Source of the DNA: Bolinopsis microptera | Lineage: Eukaryota > Ctenophora > Tentaculata > Lobata > Bolinopsidae | DNA: 64,000 nt | NCBI RefSeq assembly: GCF_026151205.1 | Contig: NC_087084.1 | Coordinates: 2,944,845-3,008,844 of the forward strand | Direction: 5' to 3' | Shown here: positions 42,518-53,950 of the stretch, piece by piece | How positions within the stretch are numbered: position 1 is the stretch's first letter | Layout of the letters: each line of letters begins with the position of its first letter | The notes under the pieces: model-generated | Told to the model about the DNA's origin: nothing | Databases searched by the model: none | What the model saw: the letters and a program-made list of their open reading frames with translations, nothing else | Translations under genes and position numbers: made by a program

Positions 42518-45233
42518 GTATGGTCCCCTTAATTGACAAACTAACTAAAGTAATTATAACATCTTCAAAACTCTTATTTTTCTAGATTTTTACTAATTGG
42601 CTCTACAGTAAACCATTACACATGATGATGAGACAGTGTGACTTTAATCTTTGGATTTTCAACTCTTTTTTGGCAATACATCGATGAATAAATGTAAATT
42701 TATTTTTTAAATATTATCATATTATTTATTATTATATTTATTGTACTGCACAGGAAAAGAAGAGGGCTCTAAGTGGGTACAAGTGGAGGGACTGGTGGAT
42801 AAATTGAGTGTGTCAATATCTGGCACTGTGTGGGCTATAATGCATGATAAGGTTAGGTTAAAGAAAAAGACAAATAATAAAATTGTCTTTTCTCAAAAAA
42901 TTGTCTTTTCTCAAAGCTGATCACCAGGGAGAAGCCATTATTCAATGCTAAATAGTTACCTTATTTCCTGAATTGAAAACTAATTTTATTGTTTTAACAT
43001 AATATGTGATAGAGCTGCTCGAGACGAAAAAGTAGGAAAAACTGCATCACATCTGATCTTGTGTTCATGTTCCTGAGATAATCTTCGGCGTGTAATATCT
43101 CAGGGTATCTTAGGAGACAGGAACGCAACGTCAGATTTCAATACTTTTTCGTCTACAGCTATCGCATATAAATTAAAACTAGAAACATCTATCGCATAAA
43201 TTAAAACCACAAACGATTTTGACCCCTGGCCTTAATGATACTAACGGTGACTCATTTCGATTACATCGGCTAATTGATATAAAGATACAGAGTAATATCA
43301 TTAACATTAACCAACCAAAAACAAGTCTAACTATAGACTACTATAACTAATTACTATGACTATGACTATGACTATGACTATGACTATGACTATGACTATG
43401 ACTATGACTATGACTATGACTATGACTATGACTATGACTATGACTATGACTATGACTACGGTCTACGACTACGACTACGACTACGACCACGACCACGACC
43501 ACGACTACGACTACGACTACGACTATGACTATGACTATGACTATGACTATGACTATGACTATGAGTATGACTATGACTATGACTATGAGTATGACTATGA
43601 CTATGACTATGACTACTATAACTACTACTATAACTATAACTATAACTATAACTATAACTATAACTATAACTATAACTATAACTATAACTACAACCACAAC
43701 TACAACTACAACCACAACTACACCTATAACTGCAACTACAACTAAACTACTATAACCACACTATAACCACCCAATAACCACCCCAGTTATTTTACCGGTC
43801 TGGAGTTACACCGAACAGTTACACACTAACGGTGACTCATTTCGATTACATCGGCTAATTGATATAAAGATACAGAGTAATATCATTAACATTAACCAAC
43901 CAAAAACAAGTCTAACTATAGACTACTATAACTAATTACTATGACTATGACTATGACTATGACTATGACTATGACTATGACTATGACTATGACTATGACT
44001 ATGACTATGACTATGACTATGACTATGACTACGGTCTACGACTACGACTACGACTACGACCACGACCACGACCACGACTACGACTACGACTATGAGTATG
44101 ACTATGACTATGACTATGACTACTATAACTACTACTATAACTATAACTATAACTATAACTAAAACTATAACTATAACTATAACTATAACTATAACTATAA
44201 CTACAACCACAACTACAACTACAACCACAACTACACCTATAACTGCAACTACAACTAAACTACTATAACCACACTATAACCACCCAATAACCACCCCAGT
44301 TATTTTACCGGTCTGGAGTTACACCGAACAGTGAGCAAGGTTCCTCCTGGACAGCTGTAGAGCACGACTTTAGTACCGACATGCTGGAGGCAGGGGGGAG
44401 TTGTTTGTGGGTGTATGGTAGGGATAACATGTTACATGTGAGGACTGGTATGGGCTTCCACTCCAGCTCCGCCGGGATTACTAGGATAGGTATGGGGTTA
44501 TTCTTTTTAAGTGGTCTGCTAGATAAAATAGGTTTTTTAAATCTTACGCTTCTTCTACTTCCAACAGCCATATTTGTTGTACACGGGTGTAATCAGCCAA
44601 TTGCAGGAAGCCCATTACCTTTGGAAGCCGAAGGTCGGTTATGTCACAGTTAAAAATGATACCATTCTTTCAATTTGTATAGTGTGCACTATGCAGCTGA
44701 ATACCAACTGATTGCTGTATTTTTGGCGTAAACATTAAGCAGACAATATGTTAAGGCTTTGTTTTTGTTCTCGTTGATTTTTTGTTACGATTATGCGAAA
44801 TCAAAATGAGCCTAGTTGGTTGAAATTGAAAACAAAAGAGCCATAACATTGGACATAATTTATTCAACCATATTTTTATGGTGAATCATTGGCCGTGAAA
44901 CTAAAGGTCAAGAAATGCTTACAATTATTGTTTTGCCCCGTGTACATGACCCTGGCAAAGGACACTTTAAAACTTATTGAATAAGTTACATAATATAGCG
45001 AATCCTATTTTCTTATCTCTCAACTCACCCCATAACCTTATCTCTCAACTTAGGTTCAGGCTGGACGTCCACTCCTAGCCCTACCTCCCCCTCTGGGGTC
45101 ACTGACATGGCCATCACGTCACAGGACGATCTGTTCGTCCTGACAGATGACAACAAGTTGTTCAAGAGAGACGGGTGTACCCAGAGTTGTCCTGAAGGTG
45201 TTAGTTGGGCCAAGTGCGCCCTACCAAGATTAG
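42433..45233 (+). CDS. Tectonin beta-propeller protein (partial), four exons
   Basis: Exons 42,433-42,517, 42,754-42,851, 44,300-44,489 and 45,054-45,233 join with matching phases (1, 0, 1) and give about 184 residues of tectonin repeats: [20 protein letters not shown], then [20 protein letters not shown], then [20 protein letters not shown], then [28 protein letters not shown] and [15 protein letters not shown]. The cycle G-xx-W...S(V/I)S-xx-VWAI...(F/L)xRxGxTP is that of TECPR proteins and tachylectin/fish-egg lectins, which bind sugars or lipids on beta-propellers. 5' and 3' exons were not found; exon 4 ends in phase 1 and the next identified coding sequence is the truncated integrin copy. 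Confidence 0.85.
42754..42851 (+). CDS. Tectonin gene exon B
   Basis: Acceptor CTGCACAG. Reads [20 protein letters not shown] then [12 protein letters not shown], phase 1 to 0. The donor GTTAGG is weak but the join to exon C is exact. Confidence 0.8.
43241..43820. repeat. Tandem duplication, first copy (microsatellite block + exon start)
   Basis: CTAACGGTGACTCATTTCGA...GGAGTTACACCGAACAGT is repeated at 43,826-44,331. It includes (GACTAT)n, (GACTAC)n, (TATAAC)n and the first 34 bases of tectonin exon C with its acceptor. The second copy is about 72 bp shorter in the microsatellites. Confidence 0.92.
43826..44331. repeat. Tandem duplication, second copy
   Basis: Runs into the complete tectonin exon C. 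The long ORFs in this region (VIVIV, MTMTM and similar) are produced by hexanucleotide repeats. Confidence 0.92.
44300..44489 (+). CDS. Tectonin gene exon C
   Basis: Reads [20 protein letters not shown] then [20 protein letters not shown] and [23 protein letters not shown]. Phase 0 to 1. Confidence 0.85.
45054..45233 (+). CDS. Tectonin gene exon D
   Basis: Reads [20 protein letters not shown] then [20 protein letters not shown] and [20 protein letters not shown]. Acceptor CAACTTAG, donor GTAACT, phase 1 to 1. Confidence 0.8.
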
Positions 45234-45239
45234 GTAACT

Positions 45240-46064
45240 TTCTGGTTTGGAGTGAAGATGTTTTTATCATTATTAAATGTTAAATAAAAGTGAGTGTGTT
45301 TGATATAATATGAGGGTTTTAAGAGTTCACAGATTTATTACGCAAGAAATCTGTGGAGATGCTTACCTTAGTTCGTGTATTTATGGCGGGTATTATTGTG
45401 GCGGGTAAAAATAATGGCGGGTATGGCGGTAAGGGCAGCCGTCACTCACCAAACCATAGTGGCTTTCATTAGAGCTGCGAAAATAACACGAGTGTATATA
45501 CCTGGGGTTGCGTCCCGACTGCAGGGAAATCTGTACCGAAAGGACTGTGGCCGCACCACAAAATAAAAGGAGATCGGCCCCTCGTTCCTAGCTTGCTTTG
45601 TTCGCCATTGTTGTTTGTTGTTAATGGCGGATTTTCCAAAAATCCGCCAAATTTAACCTGCCACTTTTTTACCTGAAATATTATAAATAGATTCGTTCAA
45701 GTCATAATTCTTAACCATACATATGTGGACCAGTAAAATAATTTAATTGTCTAAACAACTGGTTAAAATCTCCAAAATAAACTTTATTAACAATATAAAT
45801 TATGCTACAATATAAAAACTGTGTTAGTTGAGTTCAGGTACAGAATTTAACTGTAATAGAACCTTTGCAGTAGTATCCATTGTTGAGATGTACCATTTTT
45901 CGTCCGGTCTTGATAACCTGACTCACGATACATAAGAGCTTCTTCGTCCCAGTCTAACATTGAACCCAAGAGGCCTATAGACTTAGGTAGGTATTTTTTC
46001 TCTTAGGGGTAGATATTAAGATTTGGTAAATTTCTTAATTGTATGACATTTCCATTTATCACGA
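45240..46064. other. Junction region between tectonin exons and integrin arm
   Basis: Contains GGCGGGTA repeats at 45,385-45,430 and a palindrome GGCGGATTTTCCAAAAATCC GCC near 45,634. On the minus strand a short frame LLGSMLDWDEEALMYRESGY ...RFYYS-stop (about 45,977-45,855), followed by AATAAA, could be the last exon of an unidentified gene. Confidence 0.45.
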
Positions 46065-46328
46065 GACGAGCTGAGAGCATTCTTCCCTTACGGTAGTGTG
46101 GGTGAATTGTCTGGTGATTCCTCTAACTTGGTCGATCTTATTGTTTCAGAGTACAGGGTGAGTTTTCTAAAACCATTTTATCCCTGCAAAGTTACTTTTA
46201 CCTTTCTTATCAATAAATTTAATCTGTTCCCGATTCTCAAATGTTTTATCAAGATTGACGATTGTTAACGTGATTGTTAACGTAACGCCTCATTCCTTCA
46301 GTAAAATCGTTAAACACTTGTGTTTCAG

Positions 46329-46407
46329 AATATCAGTTCAAAGATATCCCCCAGACTTACGGAGTCAATCTCTGGTGTTAATGTTGAACATGTCGCTAAA
46401 TGTCCCC
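46329..46407 (+). CDS. Integrin copy, hybrid-domain exon
   Basis: Identical to 8,254-8,332. Confidence 0.8.
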
Positions 46408-46510
46408 GTAAGTGAAGGAACATTTTAATTCATTCAAAGAACTTTTTTATTCATTTTTAATTCAGAGGTGTTGTGTAATTATATAGTTTTTAACTATAAT
46501 AATAATTTTA

Positions 46511-46711
46511 AGAGACAAATTTATTTGAAAAATGAAGATGATTTTACCAACTTAGTGAACTTAGCAAGAGATAGAGTAGGATGGAGGAGTTTATTTACTT
46601 TGAGACATATTGAACGAATGAGTCTTCGTAAGCGTAAATAGGCCAGCACTTTGCTGAGCCTCTTTAGGTGCTCTTTTGTTTATAGATGTTATTATATATA
46701 TAATAATTTTA
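46511..46711 (+). mobile_element. LINE 3' tail insertion specific to this arm
   Basis: Absent from the partner intron. Flanked by AATAATTTTA. Encodes KNEDDFTNLVNLARDRVGWR then SLFTLRHIERMSLRKRK and a stop: the LARDRxGWR motif of LINE ORF2 C-termini, followed by a short AT-rich tail. Confidence 0.65.
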
Positions 46712-46872
46712 ACTAATAAATATAGTTTTTTCACTAATTTTGCGTGTAGATTATTTTGTGTGGATACAAAATATTTATCTTCCGAGGATGGTCTAATCTC
46801 AAAACAGAGAAGGTACACATCATTCCACACAGTCGTCCATTTATTCCGTTAAATAGAACAAATTTTTTTCAG

Positions 46873-46988
46873 GAAATGATTACGAAGGTGTTACTAACGG
46901 TGACTGTGCTGATGTTGGTATTGATGAACATGCTCAATTCGAATTTACTGTAACAGCTGATGAATGTTTTTCTGCGCAGAAGGAATTG
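46873..46988 (+). CDS. Integrin copy, hybrid-domain exon
   Basis: Identical to 7,874-7,989. Confidence 0.8.
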
Positions 46989-47213
46989 GTGAGGAACCAC
47001 GATTTAATTTTCAACGTTCTTACTTTCGTTATGGAGTCGATTCGTGAATTTGATAAATTATAGCGTTTTTTAATTAGATTTGATTACGAGAAAACTCTTT
47101 ACCGATTTTTGCCAGCTGTTCTGATTCACGAATCAAGCTGCTATACAATATACTGTTACATCGATGAATTGATTGATTAATAAAATAACTGGAATAACAG
47201 CTTGATTCTTCAG

Positions 47214-47291
47214 ACGATAGAGTTCACAGGTTTTGGTCGACTTACACTGAACTTAGATACTCTCTGTGAATGTGAATGTGCTTCAACTGAG
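47214..47291 (+). CDS. Integrin copy, hybrid/EGF junction exon
   Basis: Identical to 7,571-7,648. Confidence 0.8.
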
Positions 47292-47568
47292 GTAAATATC
47301 ATACCAGTATTAGTTGTGTTGTTCAACAAAAAGCCACGAATGTTTTGGGTAAAGTTTTTCAGCGGTCGGAAAAGAAGACACAGACTTTGAGACTTGTTCC
47401 ACATTTCTTATTCTGTACAATCAATGGATCACACGACACAAACCTTCGACACAAACCACGACGCAAAACATTTTACGGATTTTTGGCCAGATAATTTAAA
47501 ATCCGCATAACATAGCTCTACTCTGTCAATATGTCCTTTTAACCGTAATCCTATTTTAATTTACCAAG

Positions 47569-47665
47569 GTAACAGAGGATGTATGTTCTGGTAACGGTGT
47601 GGAACAGTGTGGAGCCTGTGTGTGTAATGATGGGTGGAGTGATGATCTTTGTAACTGCCCTGACG
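47569..47665 (+). CDS. Integrin copy, I-EGF1 exon
   Basis: VTEDVCSGNGVEQCGACVCN...; the aspartate replaces glycine of the other arm. Confidence 0.8.
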
Positions 47666-48108
47666 GTAATTACTAATTAGTAATTATATTATTAAATTAT
47701 TACCAATAATAATTACTGATTATATTATTAGATTGCTGAAAATTGTTAGATTGCTGAACCTTTTCCAGTCCTCACTCCTCCTTATATCCCTAGAAATATA
47801 AGTGTTTAGTTTTAAACCTTTTAAACATCTAGATACCTTTACACACAGCATTTAACATTTTTTAAATAACTGTTATCATGTAATTATGAACCTTCTGCAA
47901 ATTTATGAAATACCGATATAATTCCATACTTACTGATGATAAAGCAGTAAAAATCATGATAAAATGTTGAGAATGTTAACTCCACTCTTCTTACTAATGA
48001 TAAAGCAGTAAAAATCATGATAAAATGTTGAGAATGTTGAGAATGTTGAGAATGTTAACTCCACTCATTGTTAAAATTGTTAACCTGTTAACTCCACTCT
48101 TCCCACAG

Positions 48109-48210
48109 GTAACCTCGGTAATCAGACCATGTGTAAGATGACCCCTGACGGTCGAATTTGTGGCGGTCCGTCCAAAGGAAAATGTCGATGTGGCGAGTGT
48201 GACTGTATAC
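48109..48210 (+). CDS. Integrin copy, I-EGF2 exon
   Basis: Identical to 6,668-6,769; its acceptor is CACAG instead of CCTAG. Confidence 0.8.
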
Positions 48211-48353
48211 GTGAGTATTTTATTGAGCTTTGTGAGCTTGGAACGAAATAATGAGTTCCCTTTATCAGAAACTCAACATGGTGAGATGATAATAAAGTAA
48301 ACAGTCACCTCTACATTCTACATTGAATATTCTAAATTGCCTCCCCATTTCAG

Positions 48354-48485
48354 CGCCCAACTACGGCCCGTTCTGTCAGTGTAACAACGAAGCAGAGCGA
48401 CATTGTGATTGCAGTGGTAATGGTAACTGTATGTGTCCAGAGGGTACCGATAAATCCGTGTGTGTATGCGAGGAGGGATGGACAG
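48354..48485 (+). CDS. Integrin copy, I-EGF3 exon
   Basis: One silent difference from 6,393-6,524. Confidence 0.8.
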
Positions 48486-48562
48486 GTAATAGCCCTTATT
48501 TCTTTGTATAATACTCAAAGATTGTACAAGTAGATTGAGAGTCGAATATTTCCTACATGAGT

Positions 48563-48738
48563 CATCATTTCATTTCATTTCATTTCGTTTCATTTCGTTT
48601 CATTTCATTTCATTTCATTTCGTTTCATTTCGTTTTATTTCGTTTCGTTTCGTTTCGTTTCGTTTCATTTCATTTCACTTCATTTCATTTCATTTCGTTT
48701 CATTTCATTTCATTTCATTTTATTTCATTTTATTTCGC
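48563..48738. repeat. (TTTCA)n pentanucleotide microsatellite
   Basis: Homologous to 6,150-6,313 but with many TTTCG variants, in the same intron. Confidence 0.95.
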
Positions 48739-48762
48739 TCACTAAATATTATTTAACTTCAG

Positions 48763-48876
48763 GAGACAAGTGCGAGTGCACAACTAACACGGAGACTTGC
48801 ATGTTTAATGGGTTTGAGTGCGACGGGCATGGTACTTGCAACTGTGGTAAATGCGAGTGCGAGGATAACTACTCTG
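48763..48876 (+). CDS. Integrin copy, I-EGF4 exon
   Basis: Four silent differences from 6,012-6,125. Confidence 0.8.
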
Positions 48877-49044
48877 GTATGTTAAATATTTAACACATTT
48901 GAACACATTTAACACACAAAATTTAACATTTTCTGAACAATTTAAGTCAAGAATTTATCGATCAGTGTACTGCAGGGGAACGTTCATGCCATAATAGACC
49001 ACGACCCTGCTAAACAATAATTTGAAATTGTATTTTCCCTCCAG

Positions 49045-49170
49045 GAAAGTTCTGTCAGCAGTGTGAGTTTTGTGACAAGTGTACGGAATTCGAGGAATGT
49101 GTTCTATGTGTAGTCGGAGACAGCGACACCGCCGGAAAAAACGCCGAGGACTGTGATGCTTGTGATATTG
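49045..49170 (+). CDS. Integrin copy, beta-tail exon
   Basis: One silent difference from 5,710-5,835. Confidence 0.8.
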
Positions 49171-49374
49171 GTGAGTGAGGTATTTTATAGTTGCTAGGGG
49201 TCGGGTAACAGCACACCTTTTGGATTATACGCGACTCCACATTGATAACTAAATTTGGATTTTATCTTATCTGTTACATTATTATCAGCCGCACTAAAAT
49301 CAAATACATTTAATTTTTTTTAAATAAATGAAATAAAACTGAAATACAATTTGATATAATTTGACCTCCTTCAG

Positions 49375-49442
49375 CTCTGAACATTTATTTAACTGATGAG
49401 AGGGAAACGCCGGACAGTGAGGAACAATGGTGTGACTTCGAG
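49375..49442 (+). CDS. Integrin copy, second beta-tail exon
   Basis: Identical to 5,429-5,496. Confidence 0.8.
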
Positions 49443-49674
49443 GTTTGTAATTTCAACTTCACAGATAGGCTATTTTTCTCTCTTTCCCTCGCCCTTTCTT
49501 TTAATTCTTGAACTTGAATCAGCGGAAAATTCATTTATTTTATTTTTTAAAGTTGTAGTTGTCCACGAATAGTGGAAATATGGGACATACTCTCGCGAAG
49601 AATTCGTGCAAATTTATAACTTATATTGAAACTCTAGAAATGATAGATTTGTAGAAATTAATTATTGTTTGCAG

Positions 49675-49828
49675 AAAGATGGGTGTTTGTACGAGTATTA
49701 CTACGCGCAAGCTCCAGAAGAGATACAAACAACTCGTCAACTTCTCTACATCAACAACGATCCTGACTGTGGGCCCATCAACATAATCTGGGTTATTGTG
49801 GGCGTCATGTTAGCTATCATTCTCATGG
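49675..49828 (+). CDS. Integrin copy, transmembrane exon
   Basis: Two silent differences from 4,977-5,130; followed by a G homopolymer. Confidence 0.82.
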
Positions 49829-50056
49829 GTAAGCTTTAATTAAGGGGGGGGGGGGGGGGGGGGGTGGTATTTAATTTTTAATTAATTTCGTGAATTGGAA
49901 TTTGAAATCAAGGGTTGAAAGCTGAAAGTGAAAGGGCATGTTTTTTTAAAGGTCGTGTTCGTGAAACAGAAACGTAAAGCCACATGGTGCATGGTGCTCT
50001 GGTAATTATTACCATTTTTAATCTTCCCTAATTTAAACATATTAACAAATTAACAG

Positions 50057-50157
50057 GTATAATCATTATTTGCTGTTGGAAGTGTGTGGTTATGTACAAA
50101 GACAAACAAGAATACAAGAAATTCATCGAAGACATGGAGAATACCAAATTCGCTTCT
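50057..50157 (+). CDS. Integrin copy, membrane-proximal tail exon
   Basis: Identical to 4,647-4,747. Confidence 0.82.
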
Positions 50158-50416
50158 GTAAGTTTCAAATTTGTGATATTTTGAAAATTACATTATTATT
50201 TTAAAGATATTTTAATAATTCTTTTCGGACTTTCCTCCTTGTTTGAGGACTACGTTATACCAATAAAGTGACTCTCTATAAAACGACTCCTTATGAAATG
50301 ACTTTACTCCAAGAAGCGTTTCACCCAGTCCGAATTAGAGGACAACTTTTAATCCCCTTATCTATGAAAAATAACATATTTAACCGTAACGTTGATTTAA
50401 TGACACTCCGTTTCAG

Positions 50417-50482
50417 ACGCAATCACCGCTGTATAATTCTCCAATAACATACGTTGATAACCCTATAGCAAGAAAGATGTAG
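50417..50482 (+). CDS. Integrin copy, last exon
   Basis: Three silent differences from 4,289-4,354; ends in TAG. Confidence 0.82.
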   Translation, partial: TQSPLYNSPITYVDNPIARKM

Positions 50483-50994
50483 TATAGGTAAATTTATAAA
50501 TAATTATTAAATTTATTAATTGTAAATTAATACTTACTTTACTTGAACATTCAGACATTGTTTAATAAGAGAAATAACAAAAAACATATGTTTATCGCTA
50601 TTATTAAAAATATTTATTTTCCTTATTATTATATTAATTAAAGATTTCCCACAGAATCTATTATTATCAAAGTAAAGCAAGTAAATACGACGAAGAAAAG
50701 AGTGTCCCGCACTGTTGTACCATGTAAATACGATACTGCCGAGAGAAAGATCCTACAGAAAGACATTGTAAATACGACCATTGTAGGATACGAGTCATGT
50801 TGTTTGAATTTTGTACAATTTTACTTAATATTTACAGTATTATTAAAGAATATTATTAAAGAATATCATTAAAAATTAGAAATGATCCATTGGTTGCTGC
50901 TGCAGCTGGCTCTATTTCGAAGATTTCGAAAATGAGGCAAATTACCTTGAGGGAATGTGAATTGTATGCGCCTGAAAACCAAAGCTTCAATACT

Positions 50995-51792
50995 GCCATC
51001 TAAAGTGAGACTGTCTTAAGTGAGACTGTCTTAAGTGAGACTGTCTAAAGTGAGACTGTCTAAAGTGAGACTGTCTAAAGTGAGACTGTCTAAAGTGAGA
51101 CTGTCTAAAGTTAGACTGTCTTAAGTGAGACTGTCTTAAGTGAGACTGTCTTAAGTGAGACTGTCTAAAGTGAGACTGTCTAAAGTGAGACTGTCTTAAG
51201 TGAGACTGTCTAAAGTGAGACTGTCTAAAGTTAGACTGTCTTAAGTGAGACTGTCTTAAGTGAGACTGTCTAAAGTGAGACTGTCTAAAGTGAGACTGTC
51301 TAAAGTTAGACTGTCTAAAGTTAGACTGTCTTAAGTGAGACTGTCTTAAGTGAGACTGTCTAAAGTGAGACTGTCTAAAGTGAGACTGTCTAAAGTGAGA
51401 CTGTCTAAAGTGAGACTGTCTTAAGTGAGACTGTCTAAAGTGAGACTGTCTAAAGTTAGACTGTCTTAAGTGAGACTGTCTAAAGTGAGACTGTCTAAAG
51501 TGAGACTGTCTTAAGTGAGACTGTCTAAAGTGAGACTGTCTAAAGTTAGACTGTCTTAAGTGAGACTGTCTTAAGTGAGACTGTCTTAAGTGAGACTGTC
51601 TTAAGTGAGACTGTCTTAAGTGAGACTGTCTTAAGTGAGACTGTCTTAAGTGAGACTGTCTTAAGTGAGACTGTCTTAAGTGAGACTGTCTTAAGTGAGA
51701 CTGTCTTAAGTGAGACTGTCTTAAGTGAGACTGTCTAAAGTGAGACTGTCTAAAGTGAGACTGTCTTAAGTGAGACTGTCTTAAGTGAGACT
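50995..51792. repeat. 15-bp minisatellite, long allele (about 53 units)
   Basis: Units TGAGACTGTCTTAAG, TGAGACTGTCTAAAG and TTAGACTGTCTTAAG in a partly periodic order. Its unit length is a multiple of three, so it stays open in several frames, giving a 285-codon LRQSH/FRQSH-type ORF that is not a gene. Lies about 510 bp past the integrin stop. Confidence 0.97.
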
Positions 51793-51799
51793 GTTTTTC

Positions 51800-53204
51800 C
51801 CACTTTGGACACTGTACGATCCACCTGTATGATTCACTTAGCACAAAAATAACAATTCAGTCCCTCCCGGTAGTTTCTGATTTTCATAGAGTACGTTTTT
51901 TTTCCTCTTTTCAGGGTTGCACTCATAATACCTTGCGGGCAGTATTTTTCCTGACTGTAAACGGACATATTTGAACTTTTAATTTGATATCTAGACATTT
52001 TCGGACATAACTAGATTCGTTTGAGTTTTATAACAAATCTTGGGTTTGATTTGAAAGTCTGCATCTAATTTATTGTATTATTCTTAATTTTTTAATACCT
52101 TTTAATTGTCCTTTTAGTTTACATTTTCCGTTGCAGATTATCGAAAATGTTTAAACATTTATCTTTTAATTTTCACAGTGAAAAATTAAACTTGATCAGC
52201 TTTTACATTTTTATCTACACATTTTTATCTTGGTTAGATTTGACGTTCTGTTTGGAAGTTTAGGCTGAAGTGTGTTATAATACTAGTCATGTGCAACATT
52301 TTGTAGATCTTAAACTCTGATATATACATCCTAATTATGATTGGATAGCATTGATGGCATGCAGTACGCGGGACTCGGGAGGTTTATCATTTTTGTACTG
52401 ATACTTTCCTCCATTTGAATACCTGCATCATTTACAACTATTCAATTATTGGTGAAAGTAAATTTATAATAATATGTACATACGTACGTCATGTAGTCAT
52501 GTAGTCATGCACAATACATGAAAACTTAACACAATTTTTCTTAGGTTTTAAGTGCTATTCTTTCTGGGGTATGACTGTTAAGTAATGTTTTTATTTCTTT
52601 AACATCATAAACAATAAAGTGATATGAATCGAAACAGTAAAATAAAATCTGCAGTATTATTAATCAGTTATTATTTCAAGCGTTTAAGTAGTATGATTTC
52701 TGAATTCTGATGTTTACGTACTAAATTCCAGTGTTGATTCCATTTCCACAATGATCAATTTTATATTATTTGATGCAAATATGCCGCCCAATTAATCAGA
52801 AAAAATAGGCCAGTCTTTCTTTAAAACATGAAGCTGCAGTATTTCCCCTATTCGAACGGACGGAATCGTGTGACATATTGATTGATAAAATATGGTATTT
52901 TATTGTTGTTTTACGCTTTGTATTATGATTGACCCGTTCTAACTTCGGAAGAAGAAACAAAGTCTCTTAAAGTTCATAACTCAAACTGATAACACTACTT
53001 CAATTACATGTTAAGATATTAAGATAATACTGAAATTACCTTTCGATTGAAACTTTCAAGTAAAATGCAGCATTTATTACATGCGATGCGAAAATTGCCT
53101 GTATGCTGTAATTATATGCTAATAATATAAGGGCGATGTTACCTGTTATACTGGCACGCCTTGCCTCACCTTTGACCTTGTAGGCCCGCCGCGCATGAGT
53201 GAGC
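51800..53204. other. Flank of the right arm, no gene seen
   Basis: Matches 2,239-3,640 in reverse. Ends at the GC-rich hairpin GCCGCGCATGAGTGAGCGGC. Confidence 0.6.
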
Positions 53205-53950
53205 GGCCTTGTAAAAATAACGTTTCCCCCCAGGAGGAAATTTTAAAACAACGTAAATTTTGAATTATCGCGTTGATACATGTTTCGTATCCAAATATCA
53301 GAGATATTATGGATACACCATGAAGGAACATCTCTGCGCGGCGTAAGTAAATTTACAAGTTCGCGCGAAAAATTGTCTTATTTTCCTGGCGCTTTGTTCT
53401 CGCGCCGGGAGTGAATCACTAATTAGCTAACTACTTCACTAGCATAATCTACAATGCGAAGTAAGAGTTACCACGTTACTCTTTTATTTCTCCGTTATTA
53501 TTAAGCCTACAATTCTAATAACTAACAATGGAGTATGAGGTCAATTAAATGTCCATAGATATGGATTATAGAAATTATATAAACACATAATTGAACAGCA
53601 TGAGACAAGTGGAAAACTAACAAACGAATAGATTTCAAGCTCGTAAAGGATCGTTGCTGGATATTGGAGATTTCAAAACTGTAGTCCGACAGTCAAAGTT
53701 CTCTTGTCTAACTTTAGTGCGTATCGAACTTGACTCCAGATAGAGCACTTTAGTTCGACAGAGTCGAACCTCAGGGTTTGTCGAACTACATGGCAAAGGT
53801 TTTGCTCTATTACGGGTAAACCTAGGATGCTGCAGATTCAACTCTGTACATTCAGACCGTCTGTGCGTGGTGAAGAGCCACATCCTGCTCGAGGTGGGGC
53901 TGCATGCAACTCCAGTGATGGAGTTGTAACTGAACACAGCGGATCTAGGG
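53205..53950. other. Region upstream of the RTE-like ORF
   Basis: The later part (about 53,635 on), with repeated TCGAACT(T/C) motifs, is probably the element's 5' UTR, since a TCGAACTTGGGTACGTGT motif also follows the ORF. No independent gene seen. Confidence 0.5.

Larger units (their letters stand above)
46066..50482 (+). pseudogene. 5'-truncated second copy of the integrin beta gene
   Basis: Covers the last part of the beta-I domain through hybrid, I-EGF1-4, beta-tail, transmembrane segment and cytoplasmic tail. It starts within exon 11, with an in-frame stop at 46,044 upstream, so it has no start codon or signal peptide of its own. Exons: 46,066-46,157; 46,329-46,407; 46,873-46,988; 47,214-47,291; 47,569-47,665; 48,109-48,210; 48,354-48,485; 48,763-48,876; 49,045-49,170; 49,375-49,442; 49,675-49,828; 50,057-50,157; 50,417-50,482. 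All splice sites and frames are intact. About 13 silent and 1 replacement differences from the full gene, so it does not look like an old pseudogene. It could be an allele misplaced by assembly, a very recent copy, or the 3' half of a fusion gene. Confidence 0.8.
46065..53204. repeat. Right arm of large inverted duplication
   Basis: Reverse-complement copy of 2,239-8,585. It is longer (7.1 versus 6.3 kb) because the 15-bp array is expanded and about 200 bp is inserted at 46,511-46,711. Confidence 0.95.

Noticed and set aside
43347-44228. Long Val/Ile, Met/Thr, Asp/Tyr and Ser/His repeat ORFs
   Set aside because: Artefacts of hexanucleotide repeats inside a tectonin intron.
50987-51844. 285-codon LRQSH/FRQSH repeat protein
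   Set aside because: The 15-bp minisatellite is a multiple of three and lacks stops in this frame; the other arm has only about 8 units and no such ORF, and no gene structure surrounds it.
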